From contig JAQTUY010000117.1 of assembly GCA_028707105.1 (NCBI GenBank), positions 1-5,103 of the forward strand: a stretch of DNA of 5,103 nucleotides, given 5' to 3'. Positions 1-4,852 of the stretch are shown here, one piece after another; position 1 is the stretch's first letter; every line of letters begins with the position of its first letter. The position numbers and the translations under genes were made by a program. Source of the DNA: Candidatus Omnitrophota bacterium (GTDB lineage Bacteria; Omnitrophota; Koll11; Gygaellales; JAQTUY01). The notes beneath the pieces are model-generated. The model was not told where the DNA came from, made no database searches, and saw only the letters and a list, made by a program, of their open reading frames with translations.

Positions 1-321
1 CATAATGCGCTTATTCTTCTCAAATTGGGTCAAGTAGAAATTATAATAAGTTACGCCCATATAAGGCACGATAGTATAACCCATCTTCCACCAGAAAAGT
101 GCCGTATCAAGGTCCTTATAATAATACATTGACACAGCATTCCCCCAAAACCAGAAGAAATGCGTAAATACCATAAATAAAAAAGCCCGGTATAACCGGG
201 ATCTGGGATTTTTCAATAGGACAAAGATGCCTATCGATAAACTGGCCAATGAACTTACGCCAGAAACATAAAGGTTATTAAAATAGTGGTGCTGCGCTAA
301 AAAAGCATTAAAAGTCTCCAT
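1..321 (-). CDS. Partial multi-pass membrane protein, probable sensor (7TM-type) N-terminal region
   Basis: An open frame of 107 codons starts at the ATG at 321-319 and runs off the left edge without a stop, so only the N-terminus is visible. The translation begins METFNAFLAQHHYF and is rich in aromatic residues. It contains about three hydrophobic segments, near residues 17-36, 45-66 and 73-97, separated by short charged loops such as KNPRSRLYR and YYKDLDT. This pattern resembles the N-terminal 7TM region found ahead of histidine kinase or other signalling domains in several uncultured bacterial groups, but the output domain lies outside the window. No other signature is visible. A GGAG lies about 19 bases before the ATG, too far for an ideal ribosome binding site. 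A strong promoter directly upstream supports this start region. I am fairly sure it is a membrane protein gene; the sensor function is inference. Confidence 0.75.
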   Translation of the reverse strand, partial: METFNAFLAQHHYFNNLYVSGVSSLASLSIGIFVLLKNPRSRLYRAFLFMVFTHFFWFWGNAVSMYYYKDLDTALFWWKMGYTIVPYMGVTYYNFYLTQFEKNKRIM

Positions 322-362
322 ATTCTTAGCCCGTTTTTTCTCCGATTAGTGTATTTTATTAC

Positions 363-391
363 ATAATAGAGTGCATAATAAAAATTGTCAA
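363..391 (-). promoter_or_regulatory. Sigma70-type promoter for the left-edge membrane protein gene
   Basis: On the minus strand TTGACA (391-386) is followed by a 17-base spacer and TATTAT (368-363). This is a perfect -35 box and a 5/6 -10 box at optimal spacing. The predicted start of transcription is near 356, giving a leader of about 35 bases before the ATG at 321. The promoter sits only about 45 bases after the HD-GYP stop codon, so the membrane protein gene can be expressed independently of the HD-GYP/STAS pair. I see no convincing terminator hairpin between the two genes. Confidence 0.8.
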
Positions 392-435
392 GTTAAAGAA
401 TGAAGTGTGCAAGATTTAAGTAGGCTGAATAGCGG

Positions 436-1146
436 CTAACTATCTTTTTCTGCGAGGAATAATTCGATGTCTTGCGTGGCTTGCCAGACCTGCTTTATCT
501 TTTCTATGCGTTTCAAAAAGGCCCGCACGACCGCGGGGTCAAATTGCGTTCCGCTGCCCTCTTTTATCAGTTCAACAGCTTCGTCAAATCCGTAAGCCTC
601 TTTATAAGGCCGCTTAGAGGTCAGAGCATCAAAAACATCGGCGACCGATACTATCCTGCCGAACAACGGAATATCATCACCCTTTAATCCGTTAGGGTAC
701 CCTGTGCCGTCAAATCTTTCGTGATGGGTCAGGCTGATGGTCCGCGCTACCTTTAAAAGCGGAGATTTGCTGTTTTTAAAAATATCCCCTCCCAGAGTAG
801 TGTGCGTCTTCATCACTTCTCTCTCTTCAGGGGTAAGTCCGCCGGGCTTTTTAAGAATGGCATCGGGAATAACGATCTTTCCGATATCATGCATGGGGGA
901 GGCGTAGCGCAGGTTATCTATGTCTTTCTGGGACAGGCCCATCTCACGGGCTATTTCAGTCGAGTAATCGGCGATCTTCACCAGGTGGGTGCCGGTAGAT
1001 TCATCGCGGTATTCCGCGATCAGGGCGAACCTGAAGATCATCTCGGCGTAGGAATCGCGTATCTCCGCATAAGCCTTTTTTAAGTCGGCATAGGTCTTGC
1101 TTATCTTCGCCTTATACTCAAAATAGCGGCTCTTTTTCTTCATCAT
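436..1146 (-). CDS. HD-GYP domain protein, probable c-di-GMP phosphodiesterase
   Basis: HD-GYP enzymes hydrolyse cyclic di-GMP in the cytoplasm. The 236-residue product (counted from the ATG at 1146) has E45 and H54 in the AEYRDESTGTH segment, MHDIGK at 85-90, H115, the HH pair at 141-142, the signature GTGYP at 147-151 with FDGTGYPNGL around it, and SVADVFDAL near 167-175 with D170. The metal ligands expected for the family are all present, so it should be catalytically competent. Before the domain lies a short helical stretch with three heptads (TYADLKK, AYAEIRD, SYAEMIF), likely a coiled-coil dimer or signalling helix. There is no receiver domain as in RpfG-type proteins, so it may receive input through a partner. 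The frame can be extended to a GTG at 1173, but those nine codons lie inside the repeat element. I prefer ATG 1146 (or the adjacent ATG 1143), although neither has a clear ribosome binding site. It follows the STAS gene on the same strand. Confidence 0.92.
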   Translation of the reverse strand: MMKKKSRYFEYKAKISKTYADLKKAYAEIRDSYAEMIFRFALIAEYRDESTGTHLVKIADYSTEIAREMGLSQKDIDNLRYASPMHDIGKIVIPDAILKKPGGLTPEEREVMKTHTTLGGDIFKNSKSPLLKVARTISLTHHERFDGTGYPNGLKGDDIPLFGRIVSVADVFDALTSKRPYKEAYGFDEAVELIKEGSGTQFDPAVVRAFLKRIEKIKQVWQATQDIELFLAEKDS

Positions 1147-1147
1147 A

Positions 1148-1190
1148 AAAGGGGACGTTCCCCGAAGTACCACCCTGTCGGATTGTAACA
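1148..1190 (+). repeat. Left terminal inverted repeat
   Basis: This 43-base arm begins AAAGGGGACGTTCCCC and ends in TGTAACA. It pairs without gaps with 1251-1293. It lies directly against the start codon of the HD-GYP gene. Confidence 0.8.
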
Positions 1191-1250
1191 GGTTTAGCTA
1201 CAATGATTTACAAAGCCATTATTAATACTTTAACACTAGATACTACAATA

Positions 1251-1293
1251 TGTTACATCGAGAAAGGGTGGCTCCTGAGGGAACGTCCCCTTT
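1251..1293 (-). repeat. Right terminal inverted repeat
   Basis: Read on the minus strand this arm begins AAAGGGGACGTTCCCT and ends in TGTAACA, matching the left arm at 33 of 43 positions. Its outermost base contributes the last A of the STAS gene's TAA stop codon. Confidence 0.8.
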
Positions 1294-1631
1294 TATCCAT
1301 AGAAATCCTGCATCGCCTGTTCCTGGGTATCATAGATCTTGAACATCTTCTCCAGCTTAGTAATACCGAATAAAGACCTGACCTTTGGCGAGAGGTTAGC
1401 CAGGAAAACATTACCCTGGATCGTCTTCAGGCCTTTAGCCAGGTCGATCAGGGAAGCAAGCCCGGAGCTGTCGATATACTCCAGGGCGCCGAAATCAAGA
1501 AGGACCTTACGGCGGTTACTGCGCACCAGCTCCTTGAACATCTCCTTAAGATCGGCAACAGTATCGATATTTACTTCGCCCTCAATTAAAAAGATGACGA
1601 CTCCATCTCTTTCGCTCTGCTTGACTTGCAT
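1293..1631 (-). CDS. STAS-domain protein, anti-anti-sigma factor type (SpoIIAA/RsbV-like)
   Basis: This 112-residue single-domain STAS protein has the usual family length. Residues 46-57 (DFGALEYIDSSG) contain the canonical motif; S55, the first Ser after Asp, aligns with the serine of B. subtilis SpoIIAA that its kinase phosphorylates. SPKVRSLF at 81-88 is the typical downstream helix. By eye it aligns without gaps to the STAS protein at 2224-2556, with about one third of residues identical (shared NIDT, YIDSSG, PKV). The frame extends to a TTG at 1646, but those codons encode the ribosome binding site GGAGGAG, so ATG 1631 is the start. The TAA stop is formed by the inserted repeat element; without it the frame would run nine codons further. 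It likely binds an RsbW-type kinase when unphosphorylated. Co-transcription with the HD-GYP gene is likely, but its true partner is unproven. Confidence 0.93.
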   Translation of the reverse strand: MQVKQSERDGVVIFLIEGEVNIDTVADLKEMFKELVRSNRRKVLLDFGALEYIDSSGLASLIDLAKGLKTIQGNVFLANLSPKVRSLFGITKLEKMFKIYDTQEQAMQDFYG

Positions 1632-1633
1632 AT

Positions 1634-1641
1634 CTCCTCCC
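1634..1641 (-). promoter_or_regulatory. Ribosome binding site that fixes the STAS start
   Basis: The minus strand reads GGGAGGAG then AT directly before ATG 1631. This strong Shine-Dalgarno sequence would have to be coding if the TTG at 1646 were used, which argues for the shorter protein. Confidence 0.85.
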
Positions 1642-1701
1642 GGCAAAAGGCAATCCTTAACGCTTCTTTAAGCCGCGTACGTTGTTTCTTTCGTCATAAA
1701 A

Positions 1702-1730
1702 ATGATATCCTTTTTAGACAACCTTTGCAA
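1702..1730 (-). promoter_or_regulatory. Sigma70-type promoter for the STAS/HD-GYP pair
   Basis: On the minus strand TTGCAA (1730-1725), a 17-base spacer and TATCAT (1707-1702) form a good promoter. Transcription would begin near 1695, leaving a leader of about 65 bases before the STAS ATG. It lies back-to-back with the promoter of the kinase/STAS/mla operon, so a regulator binding in 1700-1800 could control both directions. Confidence 0.6.
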
Positions 1731-1774
1731 GAGAAATAATAAATAATGGTAAGAAAGAAAGCCTTCAGGCAAAA

Positions 1775-1793
1775 CCCCTTGACCGATAAGGGG
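1775..1793 (+). promoter_or_regulatory. Small hairpin overlapping the possible kinase ribosome binding site
   Basis: CCCCTT (1775-1780) can pair with AAGGGG (1788-1793) across a 7-base loop. The right arm contains most of the GGGGAG (1790-1795) that could serve as Shine-Dalgarno for ATG 1806, so folding would hide it if transcription starts upstream. It also covers the -35 box of the promoter at 1779-1807, so as DNA it could be a small operator. It is short and could be chance. Confidence 0.35.
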
Positions 1794-1807
1794 AGCATGT
1801 ATATAAT
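1779..1807 (+). promoter_or_regulatory. Sigma70-type promoter at the start of the kinase/STAS/mla operon
   Basis: TTGACC (1779-1784), a 17-base spacer and a perfect TATAAT (1802-1807) make an 11-of-12 match to consensus. The expected transcription start is at about 1813-1815, at or next to the ATG at 1815. The -10 box overlaps the alternative ATG at 1806, so the two models for the gene start are mutually exclusive for this promoter. A weaker alternative (TAGACA 1715-1720, TAATAA 1737-1742) lies upstream. Confidence 0.6.
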
Positions 1808-2219
1808 GAATAACATGGTAATAGAACAAAAACTTAAACTCAGCCTGAAAGACGTTCCCGGCCTGGTAGAGGGGATCCTGGAAAAGATGGAGTCGCTGGG
1901 CATATATAACGATATCCCCATGGAATTACGCCTGGCGATCGAAGAAGCCCTGACCAACGCCGTCAAACACGGCAACAAACTCGATCCTGATAAAAATGTG
2001 TCTATCAGGGTCGAAACGTTCCCCGGGTCCGTACAGATAGAGGTCGAAGATGAAGGCGCGGGATTCGACCATGGCAAAGTCCCCCTGCCCACCGACGATG
2101 AGAATATCTGGAAGACCAGCGGCAGAGGCGTCTTTTTGATCCGGCATTTTATGGATAAAGCGGAATATTCACAAGGCGGACGCAGGCTAAAGCTGTGCAA
2201 GTGCCTCAAACCAAAATAA
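1806..2219 (+). CDS. RsbW/SpoIIAB-like serine kinase, anti-sigma factor type (HATPase_c)
   Basis: RsbW-type proteins bind a target and phosphorylate a STAS antagonist on serine. From ATG 1806 the product is 137 residues, usual for the family. It shows the GHKL ATP-binding boxes: an N box LAIEEALTNAVKHGN at about residues 43-57 (catalytic Glu E47, Mg-binding Asn N51), a G1 box EVEDEGAGFD at 79-88, and a G2 box GRGVFLIRHFMD at 106-117. It lacks the dimerisation helix and membrane parts of full histidine kinases. Possible starts are 1746 (no support), 1797, 1806 (GGGGAG ten bases upstream) and 1815 (matches a leaderless transcript from the 1779-1807 promoter, 134 residues). The next gene, four bases on, is a STAS protein and its obvious substrate. 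No sigma factor gene is in the window, so the regulated target could be a sigma factor elsewhere or the adjacent transporter. Confidence 0.92.
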   Translation: MNNMVIEQKLKLSLKDVPGLVEGILEKMESLGIYNDIPMELRLAIEEALTNAVKHGNKLDPDKNVSIRVETFPGSVQIEVEDEGAGFDHGKVPLPTDDENIWKTSGRGVFLIRHFMDKAEYSQGGRRLKLCKCLKPK

Positions 2220-2223
2220 AAAT

Positions 2224-2556
2224 ATGAAGATCACCGAAACCTCCCAAAATGACATCCTGGTATGCCAGATAGATGAGGAAATAAACATCGATACCTCTCC
2301 CCAGTTACGCAAAGCCTTCGGCGATTACGTCCAGAAGAACGCCAAAAAGATCGTCGTAGATTTTTCCGGCGTATCCTATATCGACAGTTCCGGAATAGCC
2401 ACTTTCATCGAACTATTCCAGCGCCTCAAAAAGATAGAAGGAAAATTCCGTATCTGCTGTATGGCTCCCAAAGTAAAGAATGTCTTTGAAGTGACCAAAG
2501 TCATCAGGCTTTTCGAAGTATTTGACAGCCGGGAAACTGCGCTACAAGGTTTCTAG
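2224..2556 (+). CDS. STAS-domain protein, anti-anti-sigma type, possible MlaB counterpart
   Basis: This 110-residue STAS protein is the likely substrate of the kinase encoded just before it. Residues 46-57 (DFSGVSYIDSSG) carry the conserved motif with S55 at the phosphorylation position, and APKVKNVF at 81-88 is the following conserved helix. It aligns without gaps to the divergent STAS protein at 1293-1631. It starts four bases after the kinase stop in an A-rich stretch without a Shine-Dalgarno sequence, suggesting translational coupling. Its TAG stop is immediately followed by the ATG of mlaE. In E. coli, the STAS protein MlaB binds the ATPase MlaF and is needed for transporter activity, so this protein may fill that role. 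Unlike a purely structural MlaB it keeps the complete phosphorylatable motif and a cognate-looking kinase. Role as anti-anti-sigma factor, MlaB, or both cannot be settled from sequence. Confidence 0.93.
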   Translation: MKITETSQNDILVCQIDEEINIDTSPQLRKAFGDYVQKNAKKIVVDFSGVSYIDSSGIATFIELFQRLKKIEGKFRICCMAPKVKNVFEVTKVIRLFEVFDSRETALQGF

Positions 2557-3345
2557 ATGATCTCAAAAACAGGACAGATAGTCATCGGGCTTTTTAAAGA
2601 AGCCGCGAGTGTTTTAAACCTTCTTTTTGATATCCTTTACTGGATAATCATCGGGCCATTCAAAGGAAAAACCGCCCGCCGCCAAAGCATCTTCCATCAA
2701 ATGGTGTTCTGCGGGGTCAACTCCTCCGTAATCGTGTTCTTCGTAACCTTGTTCACCGGCATAGTCCTGGCCATGCAAAGCGCTTATCAGCTGGAAAAAA
2801 TGGGCGCGGTCATATATGTCGCCTCCCTGGTCGCCGTATCTTTATGCAGGGAATTAAGCCCGGTGCTCACCGGATTGGTCGTGGCCGGAAGGATAGGCTC
2901 GGCTTTTGCCGCGGAACTAGGCACGATGAAAGTCAGCGAACAAATAGAAGCCCTGGATACCATGGCGATCAACCCGGTCAGGTTCCTGGCAGTGCCCCGC
3001 TTCCTGGCGCTCTTATTCATGCTCCCCTGCCTGACTATCCTGGGAAACATCGCAGGCATACTGGGAGGATTCATAGTCGGCACCGGAAGCCTGCACATCA
3101 ATCCTGACCTTTACCTGCAGACTACCTTTAAATACCTGGCGATAAAAGACATCTATACCGGTTTTACAAAATCCTTTGTCTTCGCGATGATAATCGCCCT
3201 GATCGGATGTCACGAGGGGCTTAATACCAAGGGTGGGGCCGAAGGCGTGGGCAGGGCGACCACCCGCAGCGTAGTAATAAGTTTTATCCTTATCATCCTG
3301 GCGGACTGCGTCCTGACCGCCCTGTTCTATTTTACAAAGGTATAA
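2557..3345 (+). CDS. mlaE: MlaE-family ABC transporter permease (lipid transport)
   Basis: MlaE is the inner-membrane permease of the MCE/Mla phospholipid transport system. The 262-residue product has the family length. It shows an amphipathic N-terminus, hydrophobic segments near 51-73, 86-110, 148-176, 203-218 and 237-260, and the conserved stretch ELSPVLTGLVVAGRIGSAFA at 99-118 followed by AELGTMKVSEQIEALDTM, with INPVRFLAVPR at 138-148. This region forms the coupling surface with the ATPase in known homologues. GCHEGLNTKGGAEGVGRATT at 218-237 is another typical block. It begins directly after the STAS stop (TAG then ATG), with AAGG a few bases upstream as a modest ribosome binding site inside the STAS coding end. 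Three bases separate it from mlaF. The order STAS-mlaE-mlaF-mlaD differs from the E. coli mlaFEDCB order. Confidence 0.95.
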   Translation: MISKTGQIVIGLFKEAASVLNLLFDILYWIIIGPFKGKTARRQSIFHQMVFCGVNSSVIVFFVTLFTGIVLAMQSAYQLEKMGAVIYVASLVAVSLCRELSPVLTGLVVAGRIGSAFAAELGTMKVSEQIEALDTMAINPVRFLAVPRFLALLFMLPCLTILGNIAGILGGFIVGTGSLHINPDLYLQTTFKYLAIKDIYTGFTKSFVFAMIIALIGCHEGLNTKGGAEGVGRATTRSVVISFILIILADCVLTALFYFTKV

Positions 3346-3348
3346 ATC

Positions 3349-4152
3349 ATGGCTGAATCAAAGGAAATCATCGTATCCCTTAAAAATGTGAGCAAGGTCT
3401 TCCAGGATGTAAAGGTTATCGATAATATCAGCCTGGATATCCTGCGGGGTGAGACCTTTGTAATAATGGGCTGTTCCGGCTCAGGCAAGAGCACGCTCCT
3501 GCGCCTGATGACCGGGATCTTAAAGCCTGACGAAGGCAGCATTTTTATCAATGGCAAGGATATCGCCAAGCTCTCCGAAGATGAGCTGGGGGAAGTAAAA
3601 AAATCCTTCGGGATGTCCTTCCAGTACTCCGCGTTGCTGGATTCCCTGACCGTTGAAGAGAACATCTCCCTGCCGCTGGTAGAACACACAAAATTAGCTC
3701 CGGATATTATCAGGATAATCGTAAAAATGAAACTTTCCCTGGTCGGGTTGCGGGGTTTTGAGGATTACTATCCCTCGCAGATATCCGGCGGGATGCGCAA
3801 GCGCGTCGGCCTTGCCCGGGCGATCGCCCTGGACCCGGATATCGTATTTTATGACGAACCCACCTCGGGGCTTGACCCGGTAGTAGGAGGAGTCACGGAT
3901 AAACTGATCAAGGACTTAAGCCAGAAACTTCTTATCACTTCGGTAGTCGTGACCCATGATATGCAAAGCGTTTTTCACATCGCGGATAAGGTGGCGATGG
4001 TCCACAAAGGAAAACTGGTCGAAACCGGGACCACCGAACAGATAAAAATATCCGCGAACCCTTATATCCAGCAATTTATCAACGGCAGGCCGGAAGGCCC
4101 GATAGACTTCTTTAAGGAAGATATCGCTATAGAAGAAATCCTGGGATTATAG
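3349..4152 (+). CDS. mlaF: MlaF-family ABC transporter ATP-binding protein
   Basis: This cytoplasmic ATPase powers the MlaE permease. The 267-residue product has all ABC motifs: Walker A GCSGSGKST at 41-49, Q-loop Q92 in the family-typical MSFQYSALLDSLTVEENISLPL region, signature ISGGM at 145-149 followed by RKRVGLARA, Walker B IVFYDE at 165-170, D-loop SGLD at 173-176 and switch His H203 in VVTHDM. The tail FINGRPEGPIDFF at 243-255 is typical of MlaF proteins, which use a C-terminal extension in dimerisation. AAAGG at 3336-3340 is the ribosome binding site for ATG 3349. It should be functional. In E. coli its regulator is the STAS protein MlaB; here a STAS gene lies two genes upstream in the same operon. 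Confidence 0.96.
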   Translation: MAESKEIIVSLKNVSKVFQDVKVIDNISLDILRGETFVIMGCSGSGKSTLLRLMTGILKPDEGSIFINGKDIAKLSEDELGEVKKSFGMSFQYSALLDSLTVEENISLPLVEHTKLAPDIIRIIVKMKLSLVGLRGFEDYYPSQISGGMRKRVGLARAIALDPDIVFYDEPTSGLDPVVGGVTDKLIKDLSQKLLITSVVVTHDMQSVFHIADKVAMVHKGKLVETGTTEQIKISANPYIQQFINGRPEGPIDFFKEDIAIEEILGL

Positions 4153-4155
4153 TAG

Positions 4156-4176
4156 AAACGGGGCCAGGCCCTGTTT
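4156..4176 (+). promoter_or_regulatory. Intergenic GC-rich hairpin between mlaF and mlaD, terminator-like
   Basis: A 21-base near-perfect inverted repeat is centred on A4166: AAACGGGGCC pairs with GGCCCTGTTT, with one G-T pair. It is followed by one more T (4177) and then ACATTTC. The stem has a GC core and an A/U base, so it could act as a weak terminator or attenuator that lowers mlaD relative to mlaEF, or as an RNA processing or stabilising structure. It occupies about half of the only sizeable gap in the operon (45 bases). It may also be a copy of a dispersed palindromic repeat. A full stop here is unlikely because MlaD is needed with MlaEF and I see no clear promoter after the hairpin. 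Confidence 0.55.
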
Positions 4177-4197
4177 TACATTTCAAGGGAGAGTTAA

Positions 4198-4851
4198 ATG
4201 AAAAAATACGGCAATGAATTCAAGGTGGGCTTATTTGTCATCCTCTGCGTCGCGGGCCTGGTATACCTGACCCTCAGCACCGGAAAAGTGGGGTCTAAAG
4301 ATGGCTATATTGTTTATGTCGTCTTTGATGATGTTGCCGGATTGCAAGCAAAAGCCCCGGTCATGCTCAACGGCCTTGAGGTGGGAAAAGTGGAAGAGGT
4401 CAAACCCTGCTACGACAATAATATGACCCGCATTATACTTAAACTGCGGCTGAATAAGGACGCTAAGATCCGGGAAAATCCGGTAGTAGCGATAAAGACT
4501 CTGGGACTTATGGGTGAGAAATTCATCCAGATCGCCTCCTCTAGAGGAGAGAACTTCGTAAGAGCCGAGAGCACCCTGGAGGGCAAGCCTTACGTGGACT
4601 TAGACTCGCAGGGGGAAATTATCGCCAAAGAGATCAGCGGCTTGATCAACAATATAAACGGTTTAACGGACGAGGTCAAGAAGCTAAGCGGCAACTTAAA
4701 CCTTACCCTGGAAGACAACAAAGACGAGATATCGCGCATCCTGGGGAACCTGGAAATAACTACGAAGAACTTCGAGGATTTCAGCGCGGACCTTAAAGCC
4801 CATCCCTGGAAATTATTGTTTAAAGCCAAAGAGAAGAAACCGGCAAAGTAA
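4198..4851 (+). CDS. mlaD: MlaD-family MCE-domain protein (lipid-binding subunit)
   Basis: MlaD proteins are anchored in the inner membrane and form hexameric rings in the periplasm that bind lipid and dock on MlaE. The 217-residue product has a short cytoplasmic start (KKYGNEFK), one membrane segment at about 9-27, and an MCE domain at about 38-116. The MCE domain includes VVFDDVAGLQAKAPVMLNGLEVGKV and the TLGLMGEKFIQI strand. A helical region from about 138 to 200 follows, with heptad-like spacing (LINNINGLTDEVKKL, ILGNLEITTKNFEDF). It ends in AHPWKLLF and a lysine-rich tail; the HPWKLL motif is common at MCE protein ends. It is slightly longer than E. coli MlaD (183 residues) because of the helix. 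GGGAG at 4187-4191 is a good ribosome binding site. No mlaC follows on this strand; the operon ends one base before a convergent gene. Confidence 0.94.
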   Translation: MKKYGNEFKVGLFVILCVAGLVYLTLSTGKVGSKDGYIVYVVFDDVAGLQAKAPVMLNGLEVGKVEEVKPCYDNNMTRIILKLRLNKDAKIRENPVVAIKTLGLMGEKFIQIASSRGENFVRAESTLEGKPYVDLDSQGEIIAKEISGLINNINGLTDEVKKLSGNLNLTLEDNKDEISRILGNLEITTKNFEDFSADLKAHPWKLLFKAKEKKPAK

Positions 4852-4852
4852 G

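Larger units (their letters stand above)
1148..1293. mobile_element. 146-bp non-autonomous inverted-repeat element (MITE/REPIN-like)
   Basis: The two ends, 1148-1190 and 1251-1293, are gapless inverted repeats of 43 bases with 33 matches by hand count. The outer 15 bases (AAAGGGGACGTTCCC) match exactly, as do an inner CCACCCT block and a TGTAACA block. Each tip can also fold on itself (for example GGGGA-CGT-TCCCC). The 60-base centre is AT-rich and has no meaningful open frame. A TA dinucleotide flanks each side (1146-1147 and 1294-1295), consistent with TA target duplication, but because the flank is itself part of a symmetric ATAAAA/TTTTAT end this cannot be proved from one copy. Two origins are possible: a MITE mobilised by a TA-targeting (IS630/Tc1-like) transposase, or a REPIN-like pair of palindromes moved by a REP-associated tyrosine transposase. 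No transposase gene is in the window. Confidence 0.8.

Noticed and set aside
391..436. Intrinsic terminator after the HD-GYP gene
   Set aside because: The stretch has no stable inverted repeat followed by a T-run; the apparent TAGGC/GGCTA similarity does not pair.
1646..1646. Longer STAS start at TTG 1646 (adds MPGGD)
   Set aside because: The added codons are the Shine-Dalgarno sequence GGAGGAG for ATG 1631, and the extra residues are not part of the STAS fold.
1668..1697. Nine-codon leader peptide frame (MTKETTYAA) on the minus strand ahead of the STAS gene
   Set aside because: It begins at the predicted transcription start without a ribosome binding site and shows no attenuator structure; likely chance.
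1746..1805. Extension of the kinase gene to ATG 1746
   Set aside because: The added residues (VRKKAFRQNPLTDKG) match nothing in the family, there is no ribosome binding site, and the stretch holds a near-consensus promoter.
1694..2209. Long antisense open frame opposite the kinase gene (171 codons)
   Set aside because: It is serine/leucine-rich low-quality sequence lying over a clear GHKL-domain gene; a shadow frame.
3327..3689. Antisense open frame opposite the start of mlaF
   Set aside because: It lies wholly over the ABC motifs of mlaF and shows no family features; a shadow frame.
4536..4549. Perfect 14-base palindrome CTCCTCTAGAGGAG in mlaD
   Set aside because: It encodes ordinary codons of the MCE domain end (SSRG region) and has no neighbouring signals; probably chance.
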